Part shown: positions 9,609-16,903 of the stretch, piece after piece
How the letters are laid out: every line of letters begins with the position of its first letter
How positions within the stretch are numbered: the stretch's first letter is position 1
Source: Streptomyces longhuiensis
GTDB lineage: Bacteria > Actinomycetota > Actinomycetes > Streptomycetales > Streptomycetaceae
NCBI RefSeq assembly: GCF_020616555.1
Contig: NZ_CP085173.1
Location: 1 to 64,000, forward strand
Length of the DNA stretch: 64,000 bases
Reading direction: 5' to 3'
The notes under the pieces: model-generated
Seen by the model: the letters and a program-made list of their open reading frames with translations, nothing else
What the model was told of the DNA's origin: nothing
Databases searched by the model: none
Program-made: the position numbers and the translations under genes

Positions 9609-10441
9609 GGCGTGCTCGCTGGGTCGCGCCCCTTGTCGCCGCTGCATTCTCCCTCTCCTGCGGCATCGCTTCCGCTGACGACGGCACGACGCACGGGTGG
9701 TGCAGAAACAAGAAGTTCTGCGTGGGCGCAGGCAGTGCAGAAACTCCGGGAAACTCGTCCTCCGGGGGCACCGCCAAGGGGCGGCCGTCGGGAGCCAAGA
9801 AGAGCGGTAAAGCCCCGAAGTGCAAGGTCCAGCGGATGGATCCGCAACCGCCGCCCGACTCCTTCTGGGCCGCGGGCGAAGGGAAGGTGGCTTACGAGCG
9901 CACCTGCCCTGACGGCGTGACCACCCACTTTGCGGGAGCCCCAGGCGCGGCCGGGCCGACAGTCAATCCAGCTGTGGTGGCGCAGCAGGCCGTGGATTCC
10001 ATGAAGCTGGTCGGGCCGAGGGTGGCCAGCCCGCGTGCGGACGCCAAGTACGTCGTCGGGATCCCGATGTGGCTGTGGGTGACCCCGAGTGCGACGACGT
10101 TCGGGCCGAACACGGCGACCGCGTCGGCCGGAGGGGTATCGGTCACGGCGACGGCCAAGGTGTCAAAGATCGCCTGGAGCATGGGTGACGGCAAGAAGGT
10201 CATCTGCGAGGGCGCGGGCACGCCGTTCAAAAACACGCATAACGGCATCGAGTCACCAGACTGCGGCCACACCTACCAGGAACCGTCCACCCACGAGCCG
10301 GGCCAGAAATACCACCTGTCGGCGACCGCGTACTGGGACGTGACGTGGCAGGCGAGCACCGGCGAACAGGGGCAGATCCCCACCACGCGTGAGACCGATG
10401 TGGCGTTCACCGTGGGCGAGCTGCAGGCCGTGGGCAGCTGA
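9602..10441 (+). CDS. Secreted protein of unknown function, Tad-operon associated
   Basis: A 279-residue protein with a cleavable signal peptide (about 1-25, ending IASADD). A Gly/Ser/Lys-rich linker leads to a C-terminal beta-rich domain (about 110-279) with IPMWLWVTPSATTF, the PKD-like strand IAWSMGDGKKVICEG and a Cys-His pattern around DCGHTY. GTG 9602 has AGGAGGAG at 9589-9596 and overlaps the lipoprotein gene, so the two are coupled. No enzymatic motif is seen. It is plausibly an adhesin or surface subunit delivered with the pilus machinery. Confidence 0.6.
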   Translation: MLRRARWVAPLVAAAFSLSCGIASADDGTTHGWCRNKKFCVGAGSAETPGNSSSGGTAKGRPSGAKKSGKAPKCKVQRMDPQPPPDSFWAAGEGKVAYERTCPDGVTTHFAGAPGAAGPTVNPAVVAQQAVDSMKLVGPRVASPRADAKYVVGIPMWLWVTPSATTFGPNTATASAGGVSVTATAKVSKIAWSMGDGKKVICEGAGTPFKNTHNGIESPDCGHTYQEPSTHEPGQKYHLSATAYWDVTWQASTGEQGQIPTTRETDVAFTVGELQAVGS

Positions 10442-10471
10442 CGCTGCGTTGCCGCAAGAAAGGTGAGCTTT

Positions 10472-11173
10472 GTGAGCAGGACGGATGTGTCCGCGCAAGC
10501 CTCTTCGGGAACCGCACAGGCTGCCCCTGTGACCGCTCCCCCGGTGGGTGCACAGGCGAAGTGGCAGTCGCGTCGGCGACGGCCGGGCATGCTGGCGGTC
10601 GCCGTCGCGTGCATCGCTGCATGCGCGGTAGGAAATTACTGGTACTGGACGCAGAACGGGCAGCGTCAGCCGGTGCTGGAACTGGCCCGTGACGTCCCGG
10701 CCGGCAGTGTCATCAAGGACAGTGATCTGCGGGAAGCCTCCGTCGCCCTGGATCCGTCGATGAAGGTCGTCGGCGTTCAGCAGCGCGACGACGTCGTCGG
10801 CATGCGGGCCGTTTCCACGCTGCCCTCCGGTGCGCTGCTGCACCCGCGGCAGGTGACCCGCAAGACGCTGGTGAATGCCGGCGAGCAGCTCGTCGGGATT
10901 GCGTTGAAGCCTGGACAGCTGCCGGATTCGGCCCTGCGGCCGGGTGACACGGTGCAGGTGGTGTTCACCAGCGAGGACCCGTCAGCGGACGCTGCGAAGA
11001 ACGCGAACGGGCCCGAATCCGTGCAGGCGCGCGTGGTGCGGGTGGGCGCCGCGCGTGAGTCGACTGGTGAGCGGGTCGTGGATGTCGCGGTGGGCAAGGC
11101 GCAGGGCCCGCAGCTGGCCGCTCAGGCGGCGGGCGGGGACGTGGCGCTGGCCGTGAACGGGGCGGGCGGCTGA
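10472..11173 (+). CDS. SAF-domain CpaB/RcpC-like pilus assembly protein
   Basis: A 233-residue protein with one transmembrane helix at about 38-60 (MLAVAVACIAACAVGNYW), then a SAF domain (about 68-130) with ARDVPAGSVIKDSDLR and LPSGALLHPRQV. This is the CpaB/FlgA-like arrangement of Tad-pilus assembly proteins. CpaB/RcpC sits in the envelope and helps organise the pilus exit path. GTG 10472 is preferred over GTG 10463 because AAGAAAGG at 10456-10463 is then well spaced. The stop overlaps the next ATG (TGATG). It marks the switch from conjugation-like to Tad-like parts. Confidence 0.75.
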   Translation: MSRTDVSAQASSGTAQAAPVTAPPVGAQAKWQSRRRRPGMLAVAVACIAACAVGNYWYWTQNGQRQPVLELARDVPAGSVIKDSDLREASVALDPSMKVVGVQQRDDVVGMRAVSTLPSGALLHPRQVTRKTLVNAGEQLVGIALKPGQLPDSALRPGDTVQVVFTSEDPSADAAKNANGPESVQARVVRVGAARESTGERVVDVAVGKAQGPQLAAQAAGGDVALAVNGAGG

Positions 11174-12024
11174 TGGCGGTCATCGCGTTGGCCGGGCTGC
11201 CTGGTGCACCTGGTGTCACGACGACCGCGCTGGCGCTGCAGCGGAGTTGGCCGTTGGAAGGGGACCGGCGGATGCTGGTCGCCGAGTGTGATCCCGACGG
11301 TGGTGCGGTGCTGTCCGGCGCGCTGCAGGGAAGTCTCGCCGCGGATGTGAGTCTGCGGAACCTGTCGGTGTCGCTGCGCGGGGAGCAGTCGCTGCGGGAC
11401 GCGTTCTGGACGCAGTTGGTCCGTCTGTCGGACGACAGCGGGCACAGTGACGGCCGGCATGTGCTGTTGCCGGGTCTGACGGAGCCGTCGCAGGCCGCGA
11501 GTCTGGCGCCTGAGTGGTCGCAGTTGGCCGAGCTGTTCGTGGGGATCGACCGGATGCCCACGCATGCCCATGACGTCATCGTCGATCTCGGCCGTAACGG
11601 TGCCTACGGCCCGTCCCGGGTGCTGGCGCAGCGCGCCGACCTGGTGCTGCTGGTCGTGCGGGGCACCCTGCGCAGCGTGAACGCGGCCAAGGGCCGGATC
11701 GCGATGCTGCGCCACGTGCTGGAGAGCGACCAGGGCCGCCCCGCTCCCTCGTTGGCCGTTCTGCTCGTCACTGAGGGCGCTTACGGGCAGCGGGAGGTCG
11801 AGGACCAGCTCGAGACGCGCGTGATCGCGACGCTGCCTCACCGGCCGGTTGAGGCGGCGGTCCTGTCCGACGGTGCGCCGCAGGATCGCAAGTTCGCCAA
11901 GGGCCCGTTGATGAGAGCGGCCCGGGATGCGTGCACGCCCCTCAGGCAGCAGGTGGCGTCGCGGCGCTCACGGTTGTACTCGCCGACGCAGCAGCGGCTC
12001 GCGGAGGTGCGCGGTGCGCGCTGA
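11173..12024 (+). CDS. TadZ/CpaE-like MinD/ParA-family ATPase with degenerate P-loop
   Basis: A 283-residue SIMIBI-class protein. The N-terminus is MAVIALAGLPGAPGVTTTAL, which occupies the P-loop position but lacks the Walker A lysines of MinD/ParA (compare KGGVGKTT). It continues with AECDPDGGAVLSG, the usual D-x-D switch region, and DVIVDLGRNG for the second switch. TadZ/CpaE proteins localise the pilus machine to its cellular site and commonly have modified P-loops. It lies between the CpaB-like and TadA genes and ends inside the next start region. ATP hydrolysis is doubtful from the sequence. Confidence 0.75.
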   Translation: MAVIALAGLPGAPGVTTTALALQRSWPLEGDRRMLVAECDPDGGAVLSGALQGSLAADVSLRNLSVSLRGEQSLRDAFWTQLVRLSDDSGHSDGRHVLLPGLTEPSQAASLAPEWSQLAELFVGIDRMPTHAHDVIVDLGRNGAYGPSRVLAQRADLVLLVVRGTLRSVNAAKGRIAMLRHVLESDQGRPAPSLAVLLVTEGAYGQREVEDQLETRVIATLPHRPVEAAVLSDGAPQDRKFAKGPLMRAARDACTPLRQQVASRRSRLYSPTQQRLAEVRGAR

Positions 12025-13525
12025 ACCCGTCTACAACGGCCCTCCCCCGCCCCGGCGCCCCCCGCAGCAGGGCCCGCCCGGCAGCGTGCCCGCCCACGGC
12101 GCGCATCCGGGGTACGGGGCTCCTGCGCCTCGCAGCGTCGGTGTCGCTCCCGTCCCGGCCGCGGCTGAGGCCCCGCAGGCGGTGGACTACCGGGCCGCGC
12201 AGGAGATCAAGAAGCTAGTGCTGGAGCGGCTGCGCAAGGAGAGCAGCAGCCGCACGCCGCTGTCGCAGCAGGCCAAGGAGCAGCGGGGCCGTCACCTGAT
12301 CAACGAGCAGGTGGCGATCTGGTCGGACACGCAGGGGCTGTCCACTGGGGGCGCGGTCAGCCTGGGCGCGGAGCAGGAGCTCGCGGCGCTCGCGTTCGAC
12401 ATGTGCTTCCGTGCCGGGCGGCTGCAGCGTTACCTCGACAGCGAACGGGTGGAGGACATCTGGATCGAGGGGTTCGAGCGGGTCTTCCTGAAGTACAGCG
12501 GGCAGCGCGAGCCGGTGCGGGTGGCACGGGTGGCGGACTCGGAGGAGGAACTGCAGGAGACAGTGCGGGACTTGATCCGTGCCTCCGGGCAGGGCGGGCG
12601 GACGTTTTCCACGTACAGCCCTGATGTGGAGCTGCGGCTGCCGGACGGGTCGCGTCTGCAGGCCCTGGGCCCGGACATCACGGGCGGGAGCACGCATGTG
12701 ACGATCCGCCGTCACCGCTACCTGGATGTGGACCTCGGCAAGCTGGTCGGGCTGGGCATGCTCGGTGAGGACGCGGCGGATCTGCTGGCGGCCGCGGTGC
12801 GGGGCCGGTTCAACGTCATGGTGGCCGGGGAGCAGTCGTCGGGTAAGACGACGATGCTGCGCGCGTTGTTGAGGGAGATCCGGCCCAGCGAGCGGTTCGG
12901 CACGTTGGAGACGACGTTCGAGGGCTTGGCCGATCCGGCGTATCACGAGCATGTGGTGCCCATGGAGGCCCGCCAGTCCAACGGTGAGCGCGTCGGCGGA
13001 GCGGCGGCGGGTGAGATCACGCTGATGGATCTGATGCTGCGGGCCAAGCGCATGTCGCTGTCGCGGGTGGTGGTGGGCGAGGTCCGCGGACCGGAGATCA
13101 CGGCCATGATGCAGGCGATGACCAGTGACCGGCCCGGCAACATGTGCACGATTCACGCCTCCGAGCCCGGTGCGGTCTTCGACCGGATCGCCGAGCTGTA
13201 TCTGCTGGCGCAGGCGAACTTCACGCCGGAGTTGGCCTATCGGCAGATCGCGAACGGTCTGCACTTGGTTGCGTTCCTCTCGGTCGACGACAGTGGCGAG
13301 GCTCCGCGCCGCTACCTCTCCCACATTTGGGAGATCACGGGGATCGCTCACGACGGGCGGCCGGCGCACAACGAGATCTTCGGCCCGGCCGACGGCATCG
13401 ACGGGCCGGCTGTGCCCAAGGGGGCGCTGAGCGACACCAAGCGCCGCCGTCTCGAGCGGGCGGGGATGACGTCCAGTCTCCTGTCGGATCAGGCGCTGGC
13501 CTATCTCAACCGGAGGCCGATGTGA
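12014..13525 (+). CDS. tadA: TadA/CpaF-type secretion ATPase
   Basis: A 503-residue type II/IV secretion ATPase that powers Tad pilus assembly. A Pro-rich N-terminus (about 1-60) precedes the all-alpha/N-terminal domain. Then come the Walker A GEQSSGKTTM (about 272-281), an Asp box around FGTLETTFEGLADP, a Walker B-like LSRVVVGEVRGPEIT, and the His box MCTIHASEP, all in the right order for CpaF. GTG 12014 has GGAGG at 12003-12007 and overlaps the TadZ-like gene by 11 bases. Its stop overlaps the tadB start. Family length is typical (450-510 aa). Confidence 0.92.
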   Translation: MRAEPVYNGPPPPRRPPQQGPPGSVPAHGAHPGYGAPAPRSVGVAPVPAAAEAPQAVDYRAAQEIKKLVLERLRKESSSRTPLSQQAKEQRGRHLINEQVAIWSDTQGLSTGGAVSLGAEQELAALAFDMCFRAGRLQRYLDSERVEDIWIEGFERVFLKYSGQREPVRVARVADSEEELQETVRDLIRASGQGGRTFSTYSPDVELRLPDGSRLQALGPDITGGSTHVTIRRHRYLDVDLGKLVGLGMLGEDAADLLAAAVRGRFNVMVAGEQSSGKTTMLRALLREIRPSERFGTLETTFEGLADPAYHEHVVPMEARQSNGERVGGAAAGEITLMDLMLRAKRMSLSRVVVGEVRGPEITAMMQAMTSDRPGNMCTIHASEPGAVFDRIAELYLLAQANFTPELAYRQIANGLHLVAFLSVDDSGEAPRRYLSHIWEITGIAHDGRPAHNEIFGPADGIDGPAVPKGALSDTKRRRLERAGMTSSLLSDQALAYLNRRPM

Positions 13526-14439
13526 TCACGTCGTTGTGGTGGGTGGCCAACGGCACGCTGCTGGGCCTGGGCCTGGTGCTCGCCGTCGCCGCGCTGATCG
13601 GGACGACGGCGCCGAAGCGCAGCCTGCCGTGGAAGGGCGAGCGCGGCACGATGGCCCGCAAGTACGCCGCGCAGCGCCGCGTCCTGATCGGCGTCGCCGT
13701 CGTGGGCTTGCTGGTGGTGTGGCTGATCACCGGCGTGGTGATGGCCGGGATCATCGTGGGCGCGGTGATCGTCGGCGGGCCGTCGCTGCTGTCCGGTCCG
13801 GCGATGACCAAGACGCAGATCGCCCGCCGGGACGCCCTGGGTGACTGGGCGCAGCGCCTGTCGGAGATGGTGCGGCTCGGGAACGCCCTGGAGAGGGCAC
13901 TGATCGCCTCGCGTAAGCACGCGCCGGCCGCGTTGGCCGGCGAGGTCGGCGAGCTCGCGGACAAGGTCCAGGCACAGTGGCCCACGCACGAAGCCCTCGC
14001 GGACTTCGCCCGCGGGTTCGACGACGTCACCGGTGACAAGGTCTGCTCCGCTCTCATCCTGGCAGCGCAAGACCCGGGCCCCGGGCTGGCACAGGCCATG
14101 GAGGACCTCGCGGCGTCCGTGCGCGAGGAAGTCAAGATGCGCCAGGGCATCGAGTCCGACCGGCAAAAAGTCCGCACGACGGTGCGCACTCTGACGGTCA
14201 TCACGCTGGGGATCGTGGCGCTCGGCTTCACCGTGCCGCAGGTCACCGGCGTCTACGCCACGCTCATGGGCCAGCTGGTCCTCGCGCTGCTGGCGGCGGG
14301 TTTCGTGGCGACCCTGGTGTGGGTGCGCAGTTATGCCACCCGCGGCCGCACGGCGCGCGTTTTGGTCCCTGACCCGCGCAGCCCGGTGAAGACGGATCCA
14401 CGCCCCGACGCACAGGCGGAGGCGGTGGGGGCATGGTGA
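13522..14439 (+). CDS. tadB: TadB-like inner-membrane platform protein (T2SSF)
   Basis: A 305-residue T2SSF-domain protein. An N-terminal helix (about 4-25), a helix pair at 50-85 and C-terminal helices at about 225-275 flank a cytoplasmic helical domain. That domain contains LGDWAQRLSEMVRLGNALERAL and the typical EEVKMRQGIESDRQKVRTT stretch. TadB and TadC form the membrane platform on which TadA acts. GTG 13522 overlaps the tadA stop (GTGA) and has CGGAGG at 13511-13516. Confidence 0.87.
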   Translation: MITSLWWVANGTLLGLGLVLAVAALIGTTAPKRSLPWKGERGTMARKYAAQRRVLIGVAVVGLLVVWLITGVVMAGIIVGAVIVGGPSLLSGPAMTKTQIARRDALGDWAQRLSEMVRLGNALERALIASRKHAPAALAGEVGELADKVQAQWPTHEALADFARGFDDVTGDKVCSALILAAQDPGPGLAQAMEDLAASVREEVKMRQGIESDRQKVRTTVRTLTVITLGIVALGFTVPQVTGVYATLMGQLVLALLAAGFVATLVWVRSYATRGRTARVLVPDPRSPVKTDPRPDAQAEAVGAW

Positions 14440-15329
14440 ACACACTGACTGCGGTCGTTCTTTCTGGCGGCGTCGGCGGCGCCGGTGTGGCCCTGCTGGT
14501 CAATGAACTCCTGCCCGCGGCCCCGAAGCTGGGTCCCGCGCTGGAGCGGCTCAACCCCACGCCGGCTACGCCGCAGCAGGCACAGGTGGCGCCCGGGGCC
14601 GCACGGCAGGCCCAGGTCGGGCAGTGGCTCGTGAAACGGCTGCCGATCACCCTGCCGCGCAAGGACCTTGACCTGCTCGGGCAGAGCGCCGAAGAGTTCT
14701 TGCTGAACAAGACGCTGCTGGTGCTGTTCGGCCTGTTCGCCCCGTCCCTGTTCATCGGGGCGTGGACCCTTCTGGGGATCAGCGTGCCGCTGTATGCGCC
14801 CGGCATCGTGGGCCTGGTCCTCGCCGCCGCGTGCTGGTTCGCCCCCGATCTGACGCTGCGCCGGGACGCGATCAAAGCCCGCGCCGAGTGCGCGCACGCC
14901 ATCGCCGTGTACCTGGAGCTGGTCGCGCTGCGTCTGGCCGCCGGAATCGCGATCGAGTCCGCTTTGGAGCAGGCCGCGAATGTCGGCCGGGGCTGGGTCT
15001 TCCTGCGCATCCGGGATGCCCTGATGCGTGCCCGCGTGGAGCGCACCTCGCAGTGGTCTGCACTCAAAGACCTGGGCGAACTCCTCGACGTTCCGGTGCT
15101 CTCCGATGTCGCCGACTTTGTGCAGATGTCCTCCCAGGAGGGCGCCTCCGTCTACGACACGGTGCGGCACCGCGCTGCGAGCCTGCGGACCGAGCAGCTC
15201 AACGCCGAAGCCGCAGCGGCCAATGCGGACACCGAGAAGATGCAGGCGCCCCTGGGTGTGCTGTGTGTCCTGGTGTTGGCCGCTATGGCGTTCCCTGTCG
15301 TGCTGAACGCCTTCAACCAATCGATGTGA
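14433..15329 (+). CDS. tadC: TadC-like inner-membrane platform protein (T2SSF)
   Basis: A 298-residue second platform protein. Helices lie at about 6-25, 90-135 and at the C-terminus (LGVLCVLVLAAMAFPVVLNAF). The T2SSF core in the last 160 residues includes AVYLELVALRLAAGIAIESAL and the ALKDLGELLDVP region. It overlaps tadB by seven bases, so the two subunits are made together. It lies directly upstream of the pilin-like genes, the standard order in tad loci. Confidence 0.87.
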   Translation: MVNTLTAVVLSGGVGGAGVALLVNELLPAAPKLGPALERLNPTPATPQQAQVAPGAARQAQVGQWLVKRLPITLPRKDLDLLGQSAEEFLLNKTLLVLFGLFAPSLFIGAWTLLGISVPLYAPGIVGLVLAAACWFAPDLTLRRDAIKARAECAHAIAVYLELVALRLAAGIAIESALEQAANVGRGWVFLRIRDALMRARVERTSQWSALKDLGELLDVPVLSDVADFVQMSSQEGASVYDTVRHRAASLRTEQLNAEAAAANADTEKMQAPLGVLCVLVLAAMAFPVVLNAFNQSM

Positions 15330-15343
15330 AAGGACGCATACCC

Positions 15344-15583
15344 GTGTCTGACCTGTTCTTGAAGGCGAGCATGCTGCTCGCCCACCTTCCCACTGCTGTC
15401 AGCCGCCGGATCAAGGAGGCGCGTGAGGAGATCGACGAGCGTGGGGATCGCGGCGACAACCCGATCGTCACCGTGATCCTTTGGGTGGCCGGCATCGGCA
15501 TCGCGATCACGATCGTGGCCGCCCTCGTGCGGCTCGGCACCCGGGCCAGCAGCAATGTGGACAACGTGGACCTCGGCGACTGA
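15344..15583 (+). CDS. Small single-pass Flp pilin-like protein
   Basis: A 79-residue protein with a charged amphipathic N-region (RRIKEAREEIDERGDRGD) followed by one hydrophobic helix (NPIVTVILWVAGIGIAITIVA) and a short acidic tail. Its position immediately after tadC and before TadE-like genes, its size, and the charged-Gly stretch before the helix fit a Flp-type pilin or pseudopilin. A canonical cleavage motif with Glu at +5 is not present, so this is inference. The GTG 15344 start is supported by AAAGGA at 15329-15334. Confidence 0.55.
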   Translation: MSDLFLKASMLLAHLPTAVSRRIKEAREEIDERGDRGDNPIVTVILWVAGIGIAITIVAALVRLGTRASSNVDNVDLGD

Positions 15584-15585
15584 CC

Positions 15586-15978
15586 GTGTCGAGCAAGTGG
15601 GGAGACCGGGGGTCCTCACCCATCCAGGCAGCGATCCTCTTTCCGGTCGTCATCGTCATCGTCTTCATCCTCCTTCAGGGGGTGATGTGGGCCTACGCAC
15701 GCAACATCGCCTACACCGCGGCCCGTTCAGGGGCGGCGGCAGGACGCATCTACGAGGCATCTCCTGCCGACGGAGCGGCCCACGCGCGGCGGGCCCTCGA
15801 GGACCTGGCAGGCAACATGCTGACCGGTACCAGCGTCAGTACCGCGGCCAGTAGCCGGGACACGATGCGCGTGCACGTGAGCGGACAGGCCCTGACGCTG
15901 CTGCCCGGCTTTCACCTGACGGTGCGGGCCACGGTGAGCGGACCGATCGAGCACTGGACCGTCCAGGGGGACCGATGA
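15586..15978 (+). CDS. TadE-like pseudopilin
   Basis: A 130-residue protein. N-terminal GDRGSSPIQAAILFPVVIVI is the TadE hallmark: a short polar lead with Gly, then one long hydrophobic helix with a Pro. The rest (about 35-130) is a small extracytoplasmic beta domain. TadE proteins are processed pseudopilins that prime or cap the Tad pilus. GTG 15586 lies two bases after the previous stop. Confidence 0.75.
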   Translation: MSSKWGDRGSSPIQAAILFPVVIVIVFILLQGVMWAYARNIAYTAARSGAAAGRIYEASPADGAAHARRALEDLAGNMLTGTSVSTAASSRDTMRVHVSGQALTLLPGFHLTVRATVSGPIEHWTVQGDR

Positions 15979-16448
15979 CGTGGCCGGGTCCGGCGATGGT
16001 GCAGCGTCGGCGCGTGGTCGCGCTCCTGCGAGACGATCGCGGGAACGCGGCGATCGAGGCAGCCATTGTGGTGCCGGTGCTGATCGTGCTGGTGCTGCTG
16101 TTCATTGCAGGTGCCCGTCTGTCGTTGGCCGGGCAGAAGACCGACGCCGCCGCCCAGGCCGCCGCCCGTGCCGCCTCCCTGGAACGCACCCCCGGCGAGG
16201 GTCAGAACGCCGCACAGCAGGCGGCCGAGCGGGCTCTGTCGGGCGAGCAGCAGGCGTGTTCCAGCATCCGCGTGAGCGCCGATACGTCAGGTCTCGCCGT
16301 GCCCGTCGGGCAGGTTTCCGCCGTCACGGTGACGGTGGCGTGCCGGGTGCCCGTCGGCGATCTGATGCTGATCGGCGGCGGACCCGGGGTGCGCACCGTG
16401 ACCAGCACGTTCACGTCCGTCGTTGACGCCTACAGGGGCCGCTCATGA
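15975..16448 (+). CDS. TadE-family pseudopilin
   Basis: A 157-residue protein with the clearest TadE signature of the set: DDRGNAAIEAAIVVPVLIV, which includes the Glu five residues into the helix as in TadE. A coiled alanine-rich segment follows (about 55-95), then a domain with two Cys (QQACSS, TVACRV) that may form a disulphide. The start overlaps the previous stop (ATGA), as does its own stop with the next gene. Confidence 0.8.
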   Translation: MTWPGPAMVQRRRVVALLRDDRGNAAIEAAIVVPVLIVLVLLFIAGARLSLAGQKTDAAAQAAARAASLERTPGEGQNAAQQAAERALSGEQQACSSIRVSADTSGLAVPVGQVSAVTVTVACRVPVGDLMLIGGGPGVRTVTSTFTSVVDAYRGRS

Positions 16449-16903
16449 CCCGATTCCAGCTCCGCGAACACGGGCGCCGTCTGCGGTTCGACGACCGCGG
16501 CGGCATCAGCGTCTTCGTCGCGATCATCGCCGGACCGCTGATTCTGCTCGCCGGCCTGCTCACCGTCGACGCTTTCGGCGCCCTGCGCGCGAGGGAGAAC
16601 GCCGACGCTGTGGCCATTGAGGCAGCCCGCGCCGCCCAGCAGGCCGTCGACCTGGACACAGCCATCCCGGCCAAGGGGGTTCGGGTCGATCCTGCCGCCG
16701 CGACGGCGGCCGCACGCACGTATCTGGCGCGCGCCGGGGCGAGGGGAACGGTGCGCATCGGTGCCGGCGGTCGCCGGATCACGGTGACGGTCACCGGCTC
16801 CTATCGCGGCACGTTCTACCCCCACACCTACACCCATCACGTCAGCAGCACCGCGACGTTGTTGTTCGGCACGACGCAGCCCGAGGACGGCGAGACTCCA
16901 TGA
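16445..16903 (+). CDS. TadG-like pseudopilin
   Basis: A 152-residue protein beginning with a basic region and DDRGGISVFVAIIAGPLILL, then a helical region RARENADAVAIEAARAAQQAVD and a C-terminal beta part. The order (two TadE-like genes, then this one) and the A-x-x-A-A helix after the membrane segment match the short TadG-like Flp-assembly proteins of actinobacteria. It lacks the long VWA domain of full-length TadG. Both ends overlap neighbours by four bases. Confidence 0.68.
   Translation: MTRFQLREHGRRLRFDDRGGISVFVAIIAGPLILLAGLLTVDAFGALRARENADAVAIEAARAAQQAVDLDTAIPAKGVRVDPAAATAAARTYLARAGARGTVRIGAGGRRITVTVTGSYRGTFYPHTYTHHVSSTATLLFGTTQPEDGETP

Noticed and set aside
15344..15583. Definite Flp major pilin
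   Set aside because: Position and layout fit, but the Glu at +5 and the usual Flp cleavage site are missing, so it is only called pilin-like.
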